From contig JAQGOD010000150.1 of the NCBI GenBank assembly GCA_028293775.1, positions 1-6,382 on the forward strand: a stretch of 6,382 nt of DNA. The letters run 5' to 3'. A program made the translations under genes and the position numbers. Under the pieces are notes generated by a model. It did not search any database, was not told the DNA's origin, and saw nothing but the letters and a program-made list of their open reading frames with translations. Within the stretch, counting starts at the first letter, position 1; each line of letters opens with the position of its first letter. This stretch comes from Gammaproteobacteria bacterium. GTDB lineage: Bacteria; Pseudomonadota; Gammaproteobacteria; Steroidobacterales; Steroidobacteraceae. Positions 1 to 4,543 of this stretch are shown here, one piece after another.

Positions 1-98
1 CCATAATCCTTGAGTGTGAGCGGAATATTTAGTTGACGTGCGGCTAGGCGCACCTTGTAGCAATTACCGGACACGTGCATTTGATGAAGAACTGGCAT
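1..98 (-). CDS. Glutathione S-transferase-like protein, N-terminal fragment (runs off left edge)
   Basis: Reading the minus strand from the ATG at 98-96 gives 32 complete codons, open to the window edge. The peptide begins MPVLHQMHVSGNCYKVRLAA and continues into RQLNIPLTLKDY. The SGNCYKVRLAA stretch followed by a short helix and 'L-N-I-P' matches the start of the thioredoxin-fold domain of bacterial glutathione S-transferases, where Ser/Asn/Cys near residues 10-12 lie at the glutathione site and 'IP' precedes the second beta strand. Family members usually run about 200-230 residues, so most of the gene lies outside. The frame is open back to a TGA at 146-144, but this ATG is the only standard start that leaves a normal-length N-terminus. 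A Shine-Dalgarno is not obvious. It lies 37 bp after the DDAH stop on the same strand, with no terminator between, so cotranscription is plausible. Substrate cannot be inferred. The family call rests on about 32 residues. Confidence 0.72.
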   Translation of the reverse strand, partial: MPVLHQMHVSGNCYKVRLAARQLNIPLTLKDY

Positions 99-135
99 TG
101 AGCGACCCAGCGGTTTCGCAAGAGTATGCCAGATT

Positions 136-915
136 TCAAAATCTCAGCGACAGGCAGCTTAGGCCGCCATCCATTTTTCTAAATTCCGACATGTCCAGCG
201 CTGCGATTCGATAGCCGCGCGCCATCAGTGCTTGGGCCATGGCCGGATACCCTGCGGCGATCAGGACTCGGTCATTCACCCGGATGCAGTTCGCCGCATA
301 GCCCTCGTCATCGGCGACTTCCAGGAACTCCTCATCCGCGATGCCGCACAGGCGCTGCAAGTCATGCGCCCCGACGAAGCAGTGCTCATCCAAGTACGCA
401 ATGCCGGACTTGAGGTGCAGAAATTTTTGCTGAGCGCGCATATCGACGACGGACGAGGTGTATGCATGGCGCGAAAGAATGGCGCGCAGTTGCGCGGCAC
501 CGGCCTCATTGGTTCGTGCGGAGAGGCCGATCAGAAAGTGCTCATCGACCTGGCAGATGTCGCCCCCGTCGAGCGTTCCCGGCGGCTCAATGCTCTCGAG
601 GTTGCCGCGGAAGCGGGCCAGCATGGCCGCGACCGAGGGCACCTCGCCGCGCCGTGATTCTGCGCCCGGCCGAGTCGCGACGGCCACGCGCGCGGCGACG
701 ATAGCGGTGTCCTCGACGAAAGTCCCGTCGGGATATCCTTCTGCAGCGCGCATTTCATGAACTGTGAGTCCACAAGCTCTCAGGGCTTGGCAGTATGCGG
801 CGTGCTGGGTAGCCGCCTTGGCGACATCTGGACGGCCTTCGCCGGAACTGGTCAGCCCGTCCGCAAATTCGTCACCCGGTGGGCGCACGATGGCATGCTG
901 AAATCGCATTTCCAT
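136..915 (-). CDS. ddaH: Dimethylargininase (DDAH) family hydrolase
   Basis: A complete 259-residue protein of the guanidino-group-modifying superfamily, close to the usual length (about 255) of bacterial N-omega,N-omega-dimethylarginine dimethylaminohydrolase. That cytosolic enzyme hydrolyses methylated arginines to citrulline plus a methylamine. Visible family motifs in order are RPPG (11-14), FVEDT (66-70, substrate-contacting Glu/Asp), LDGGDI (115-120, acidic member of the catalytic triad), HLKS (167-170, catalytic His167) and DGGLSCLSLRF at the C-terminus (nucleophile Cys254). All catalytic positions are present, so the enzyme looks intact. Two starts are possible: ATG at 915-913 or the ATG two codons later at 909-907. 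An AGG 8 nt before the first favours 915. No signal peptide or membrane segment is seen. A GST-like gene follows on the same strand, and pqiA diverges 96 bp upstream. Related amidino hydrolases (arginine deiminase, citrullinase-like) share the fold, so exact substrate is inferred from motif order and length. Confidence 0.88.
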   Translation of the reverse strand: MEMRFQHAIVRPPGDEFADGLTSSGEGRPDVAKAATQHAAYCQALRACGLTVHEMRAAEGYPDGTFVEDTAIVAARVAVATRPGAESRRGEVPSVAAMLARFRGNLESIEPPGTLDGGDICQVDEHFLIGLSARTNEAGAAQLRAILSRHAYTSSVVDMRAQQKFLHLKSGIAYLDEHCFVGAHDLQRLCGIADEEFLEVADDEGYAANCIRVNDRVLIAAGYPAMAQALMARGYRIAALDMSEFRKMDGGLSCLSLRF

Positions 916-940
916 GAGGGTAACCTAAAAGATAACCCTC
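916..940. repeat. Inverted repeat abutting the ddaH start codon
   Basis: GAGGGT at 916-921 pairs with ACCCTC at 935-940 across a 13-nt centre. On the ddaH strand the unit also holds two direct copies of GGTTA 12 nt apart. The inner arm touches the start codon, and the AGG used as Shine-Dalgarno sits in the loop. It could be an operator or a weak RNA hairpin that affects ddaH translation. With a 6-bp stem, chance is not excluded. Confidence 0.35.
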
Positions 941-969
941 TGCCTGCGATGCCCGGACGACCACGGCCC

Positions 970-978
970 TGATATGCT
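970..978 (+). promoter_or_regulatory. Possible extended -10 promoter element for pqiA
   Basis: TGATATGCT fits the extended -10 pattern TG-n-TATnnT, with the hexamer TATGCT at 973-978. It would start transcription near 985 and leave a leader of about 27 nt before the GTG at 1012. No good -35 hexamer is found 16-18 bp upstream, which is tolerable for an extended -10. This is a pattern match only. Confidence 0.3.
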
Positions 979-999
979 ACGCGTTGGTGTCGGCGTAGC
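976..999. repeat. Perfect 7-bp inverted repeat in the pqiA promoter/leader
   Basis: GCTACGC at 976-982 is followed, after a 10-nt spacer, by its exact reverse complement GCGTAGC at 993-999. The right arm ends just before the purine-rich ribosome-binding stretch of pqiA. If the -10 at 973-978 is real, the left arm overlaps it and is only partly transcribed, which favours a protein-binding operator over an RNA hairpin. If transcription starts further upstream, the stem could sit beside the ribosome-binding site. Confidence 0.4.
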
Positions 1000-1006
1000 G
1001 GCGGGG
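1000..1006 (+). promoter_or_regulatory. Likely ribosome-binding site supporting the pqiA GTG start
   Basis: The purine-rich GGCGGGG ends 5 nt before the GTG at 1012. The reading frame opens at 973, after a TGA at 970-972, and holds no other ATG, GTG or TTG before 1012. Frame and spacing therefore both point to this GTG. Confidence 0.5.
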
Positions 1007-1011
1007 TTTCA

Positions 1012-2295
1012 GTGCCTTCAATTTTTCAACACTGGACAGCTCGCGCCGGTCAGTTTGCGGATGGCGTCTCGTATTTCGAAGAGTTGATTCCCGCCACCAC
1101 TATCGAGTGTCCCAAGTGCGGCTTGATACAGCATTGCGGGGTAAGGACTGCCGGCGAAAAGTTGACCTGTTGCCGCTGCCTCACACCGCTGTCGCACCCG
1201 GCCGTGAAGAGCCTCGACGCCACCCTCGCCTGCGCGATCGCGCTCCTGTTGCTCCTGATTCCAGCGCTATTTGCGCCGTTCATGACGACCTCCGTTTTCA
1301 ACGCCACCCGCACCAGCTACTTGGTCTTGAGCGGGTTGCCGTTATGGCAGGAGGGCTGGCCCCTCCTCGGCATCGTCGTGTTCCTCTGCCTCGTTGCATT
1401 CCCTGTGCTTCGTTATGCCTCGCTCGCGGCCGTGCTGGTCATGATCCGCAGCAGGCAAAAGCCGGCGTGGCTGGGCATCGTTTTTCGCCTCAGCAATGCG
1501 CTGCAACCCTGGGCCATGCTCGACGTATTTTTATTGGGCGTCGCGGTCGCCTACGCACGCTTGCATGCATCGTTGTTCGTGACGGTGGATGTAGGGATGG
1601 GGTCCTTCGTCGCGGCCGCCATACTCACGTTGGTCACCAGGGCCGCTTTGGACTCATCGCGCGCTTGGCAGTTGATCAGAACTGATTTTTATTGCGGCGA
1701 CGGCCGAGGGGCGATCGCTTGCCCGAGTTGCGGTTACTGGATGCCGCAGGAGCAGGAAGGATGCCGCTGCGCACGCTGTGCAGCCGTCGTCAGGCGCAGA
1801 GCTCGGTTCAGCATCTCGCGCTCGAGTGCGCTGCTGATTGCGGCCGTGCTGCTTTATTTCCCGGCCAATCTCTATCCCATTGCGACCATCCCCATCGATT
1901 TCAAACCCACTGCCTATACCGTTTTGGGCGGTGTCATCGATCTGGCACAATCCCGACTGCTTGGATTGGCCATCCTGGTATTTCTCGCCAGCTTCACGAT
2001 ACCGATACTCAAAATGGCCGGGCTGGCCTGGTGCGTGACTTCGACGCTTCTAAGGTCGAAGAAACATCTGGTGGCCAAAACCCGTGTCTATCGGTTGGTG
2101 GAGGAAATCGGCCGCTGGTCAATGGTTGATCCCCTGACCATCGCCTGCTTCGTTCCCCTGTTGCATTACAATGGCCTGATCAACGGGCGAGCCGAGGCGG
2201 CTGCCACGCCCTTCGCCGGCGTCGTGATTTTGACCACGCTTGCCGTTCAATTTTTTGATCCGCGGCTCATGTGGGATGCGGCTACACGCTCATGA
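1012..2295 (+). CDS. pqiA: PqiA, inner-membrane component of the Pqi MCE transport system
   Basis: A 427-residue polytopic inner-membrane protein made of two tandem PqiA modules, close to E. coli PqiA (417) and LetA/YebS (427). Each module opens with a cytoplasmic zinc-ribbon-like cysteine cluster: C33-x2-C36 with C53-x2-C56, then C237-x2-C240 with C253-x2-C256. Hydrophobic segments follow at about 71-92, 117-145, 166-186 and 196-212 in the first half, and 272-290, 315-335, 374-386 and 400-414 in the second. Family signatures are clear in the second half: FPANLYPI (283-290), FLASFTIPILKM (324-335), GRWSMVD (367-373) and FDPRLMWD (415-422). PqiA proteins partner an MCE protein and are thought to pass lipid or hydrophobic cargo between the inner membrane and the MCE tunnel. 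Start is the GTG at 1012. The stop overlaps the pqiB ATG, so the three genes are probably translated together. In E. coli the operon answers to paraquat stress, but no SoxS site was recognised here. Having pqiB and pqiC as neighbours favours PqiA over LetA. Confidence 0.95.
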   Translation: MPSIFQHWTARAGQFADGVSYFEELIPATTIECPKCGLIQHCGVRTAGEKLTCCRCLTPLSHPAVKSLDATLACAIALLLLLIPALFAPFMTTSVFNATRTSYLVLSGLPLWQEGWPLLGIVVFLCLVAFPVLRYASLAAVLVMIRSRQKPAWLGIVFRLSNALQPWAMLDVFLLGVAVAYARLHASLFVTVDVGMGSFVAAAILTLVTRAALDSSRAWQLIRTDFYCGDGRGAIACPSCGYWMPQEQEGCRCARCAAVVRRRARFSISRSSALLIAAVLLYFPANLYPIATIPIDFKPTAYTVLGGVIDLAQSRLLGLAILVFLASFTIPILKMAGLAWCVTSTLLRSKKHLVAKTRVYRLVEEIGRWSMVDPLTIACFVPLLHYNGLINGRAEAAATPFAGVVILTTLAVQFFDPRLMWDAATRS

Positions 2296-3974
2296 TGGAA
2301 ACGCCAGAACCTGATATACCGCACCCTCAGCGTCGGATAACGCGCATGCCGGGACTTGTGTGGGCCGTGCCGCTGGCGGCGTTTATCATAGTCGGGTACT
2401 TAGGCGTACATGCGTGGGCCGAGCGCGGTGTGATCGTCACCGTCACGTTCCGCAGTGCCGCGGATGCGCGGCCCCACGACACCAAGGTTTTGTACCAGGG
2501 AGTCGAAGCCGGAGAACTGATCAAGATTCTTCCCAATGAGGACGGACGCCGGCTCGACTTCAAGTTGAGGCTCATTCCCGCTGCGAAACCGGGATTGAAT
2601 ACCAATGCTCGCTTTTGGCTGATCGGCGGCTCGCCTAATTTTTCCGATATCAGTTCGCTCAAGTCTTTGGTGTCCGGCGTCGCCATCGGCTATGCACCGG
2701 GCGATGGCGGAGAACCGACCAGCACCTTTGAGGGCTTGGAGGAAGCGCCCCTGGTGCTGCCCGGCGATAAAGGAACGCGCTATCGGTTGAGTGCGCATAC
2801 GCTCGGCTCAATTCACAGAGGCTCCATCGTGCTCTTTCACGGACAAGGGGTCGGCAAGGTGGTAGAGGAGAAATTCAAGGGCCAGGCCGGGTTCGAGCTT
2901 GAAATTTTTATTTTTCAACCATACGACTTGCTGATCAAAGCGGATACCCGATTTTGGAGATTGACACCTCTTCGGTTGTCGCTCAGCGGCGGCGGCCTGA
3001 ATGCGAGCCTGGCGCCCTTCAGCGCATTGCTGGCCGGGGGCATCGATCTGGAGTTGCCCGCGGCCGACAAAGAAGGCACACAAAGTCCGGCGGAGTCGGA
3101 ATTTACCCTGTATCCCTCGCGCGATACGGCTCGTGCAGGGCTATCGGGACCCAGCGTACTCTACGACTTCATATTCGATGGCGCGGCAGGTTCGTTGGAT
3201 GAATCGGCCGGCGTAACGCTACTCGGCTTTCAGATCGGTGCAGTCGAAAAAGCTCGCCTCGTGTTCGATGCCAAGACCGGCCAACCCCTCACGCAGGTGA
3301 CTGCGTCGCTGTATCCGGCACGCCTCGACTTGCCCGCCACGGCAACCGCATCGACGCAAGAGCTACGATCCGCCATGGATACCAAGCTTCGCAAGCTGGT
3401 GCATCTCGGGTATCGCGCGCGGCTGCAGCAGTCCCCGCCGGTGGTGGGGAACCAGTCCATAGCGCTTGTGCAGATCAAGGGCGCCGCACTCGCGGACCTT
3501 GCCTATCAGGGCGAGAATCCGCGCATACCCAGCATGCCCGGCGGTGCCGGCATCGAGGACGTTGCTTCACAGGCGGATCAGATTTTGACCAAGATCAATC
3601 ACATTCCGATCGAACGGATTGGCGATGATTTGCGCGAGGTGACAAGCCGGCTGCGCAGTCTGGTCGCGTCGCCAAAAATGGACGAGGGCATCGCACACTT
3701 GAACAGCATCCTCGGGGAAATCGACCAGACCCTGGCGCAGGTGCAGCCTCAAATCGGGCCGCTGCTGACGAAATTGAACGAAGCTGCCTCACAACTTGCG
3801 GACACGGCGAGCGCCGCTCAGCAACTTCTCGGCAGCGAGGGCGGCGCTCAGGGCGAAGGCTTGGCGGATGCCATACGGCAGCTCACCCAAGCCGCGCGGT
3901 CTGTGCAAGGGCTGGCCGATTATCTCGACCGGCATCCCGAAGCTTTGATCCGCGGCAAGAGGCGAGCACCATGA
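2292..3974 (+). CDS. pqiB: PqiB, three-MCE-domain periplasm-spanning protein
   Basis: Read from the ATG at 2292, this is a 560-residue MlaD/MCE protein (E. coli PqiB is 546). A short cytoplasmic tail leads to one membrane anchor at about 20-42. Three MCE domains follow at about 47-140, 163-257 and 288-400, with typical core phrases such as YQGVEAGE (68-75), HGQGVGKV (183-190) and LGFQIGAVEKARL (311-323). The remainder, about 420-550, is helical and rich in Leu, Gln and Ala, as expected for the coiled coils that build the PqiB syringe-like needle. It ends in RHPEALIRGKR (547-557), a phrase common at PqiB C-termini. PqiB hexamers form a tunnel across the periplasm towards PqiC. The frame also opens with a GTG at 2271, seven codons upstream, but the ATG at 2292 gives an ATGA overlap with the pqiA stop. 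An ATG follows directly at 2295. No clear Shine-Dalgarno is seen, which fits translational coupling. Three domains rather than seven separate it from LetB. Confidence 0.94.
   Translation: MMETPEPDIPHPQRRITRMPGLVWAVPLAAFIIVGYLGVHAWAERGVIVTVTFRSAADARPHDTKVLYQGVEAGELIKILPNEDGRRLDFKLRLIPAAKPGLNTNARFWLIGGSPNFSDISSLKSLVSGVAIGYAPGDGGEPTSTFEGLEEAPLVLPGDKGTRYRLSAHTLGSIHRGSIVLFHGQGVGKVVEEKFKGQAGFELEIFIFQPYDLLIKADTRFWRLTPLRLSLSGGGLNASLAPFSALLAGGIDLELPAADKEGTQSPAESEFTLYPSRDTARAGLSGPSVLYDFIFDGAAGSLDESAGVTLLGFQIGAVEKARLVFDAKTGQPLTQVTASLYPARLDLPATATASTQELRSAMDTKLRKLVHLGYRARLQQSPPVVGNQSIALVQIKGAALADLAYQGENPRIPSMPGGAGIEDVASQADQILTKINHIPIERIGDDLREVTSRLRSLVASPKMDEGIAHLNSILGEIDQTLAQVQPQIGPLLTKLNEAASQLADTASAAQQLLGSEGGAQGEGLADAIRQLTQAARSVQGLADYLDRHPEALIRGKRRAP
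3958..3962 (+). promoter_or_regulatory. Ribosome-binding site of pqiC, inside the pqiB end
   Basis: AGAGG lies 8 nt before the ATG at 3971, within the last codons of pqiB. It supports that start, and suggests pqiC can recruit ribosomes itself as well as by coupling across the ATGA overlap. Confidence 0.55.
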
Positions 3975-4543
3975 GACCAAGATACACGACCGTGCGGCTG
4001 GTTCTCGCGGCCCTGCCGGTGATGCTCCTGCTGGCGTGCCAAAGCGCGCCGACGCGGACCTATACGTTGTACGCCACTCCCGGGTCCGCCTCGAAGGAGT
4101 ACGGCGGACCGGCATTGCGTGTCGACTCGGTACACATGCCCGCAACCATTGACCGCATTGAAATCATGCTCGATGTGGCACCGGGAGAACTCAAGATCAG
4201 CGATTTCGATCACTGGTCAGCGCCGTTGGGAGAAATGGCGAGGCAGACCCTCTCGCAGGACCTGATCCTGCGAATGCCGCCGGGTAAGGTCATATTTCCG
4301 CATTTGCTCAAGCCCAGCGGTGCCCTTGGAATTACGGTCGACATCTTGAACTTCCGAACTGATCGCGGAGATGCGCAACTCACGGCGAGCTGGACGATCC
4401 TGCCGCAAGCCGCCGATGCCGCGTCCAGGGGAGGCAGCGTCTCCTTGAGCACACCGAATTCGAACGGTGGCGCATTGGACACCGTGCGGGCCCTCAGCAC
4501 TTTGTTGGGTCAACTGGCCGACCGCATCGTCGCGGGTCTCTAA
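3971..4543 (+). CDS. pqiC: PqiC, outer-membrane lipoprotein of the Pqi system
   Basis: A 190-residue protein of the PqiC/YmbA (DUF330, ABC-type auxiliary lipoprotein) family. It starts with a basic n-region (MRPRYTTVR), a hydrophobic stretch and the lipobox LLAC with Cys23 as the lipidated residue, giving a mature protein of about 168 residues. Gln, not Asp, follows the cysteine, so Lol export to the outer membrane is expected. Family hallmarks are RTYTLYATPG (29-38), near the mature N-terminus, and the FDHWSAPLGEMARQTLSQDL segment (79-98). PqiC is known to form a ring on the outer membrane that receives the tip of the PqiB needle. The ATG overlaps the pqiB stop by 4 nt (ATGA), and an AGAGG at 3958-3962, 8 nt upstream, is a good Shine-Dalgarno. 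The TAA stop interlocks with the stop of the opposing kinase gene. Confidence 0.92.
   Translation: MRPRYTTVRLVLAALPVMLLLACQSAPTRTYTLYATPGSASKEYGGPALRVDSVHMPATIDRIEIMLDVAPGELKISDFDHWSAPLGEMARQTLSQDLILRMPPGKVIFPHLLKPSGALGITVDILNFRTDRGDAQLTASWTILPQAADAASRGGSVSLSTPNSNGGALDTVRALSTLLGQLADRIVAGL

Larger units (their letters stand above)
916..1011. promoter_or_regulatory. Divergent intergenic control region between ddaH and pqiA
   Basis: This 96-bp gap separates two genes transcribed away from each other, so it must hold the signals for ddaH (leftward) and pqiA (rightward) unless a promoter lies inside a gene. It contains two short inverted repeats, one beside each start codon, and a possible extended -10 for pqiA. 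I could not recognise a convincing -35/-10 pair for ddaH, nor the binding site of a named regulator. The role is inferred from gene orientation. Confidence 0.6.

Noticed and set aside
99..135. Possible terminator between ddaH and the GST-like gene
   Set aside because: Only a 3-bp GCG/CGC pairing around GTTT is visible, too weak for a terminator and without a T-run on the minus strand.
232..657. Plus-strand open frame of 141 codons
   Set aside because: It mirrors the ddaH coding region on the other strand, where every catalytic motif is in frame, and has no separate domain or start signal.
757..972. Plus-strand open frame of 71 codons reaching into the divergent gap
   Set aside because: Most of it is antisense to ddaH. 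It has no domain signature and no convincing ribosome-binding site.
1012..4543. LetA/LetB (YebS/YebT) identity for the MCE operon
   Set aside because: The MCE protein has three MCE domains rather than seven, and a PqiC-type lipoprotein follows, so the Pqi assignment fits better.
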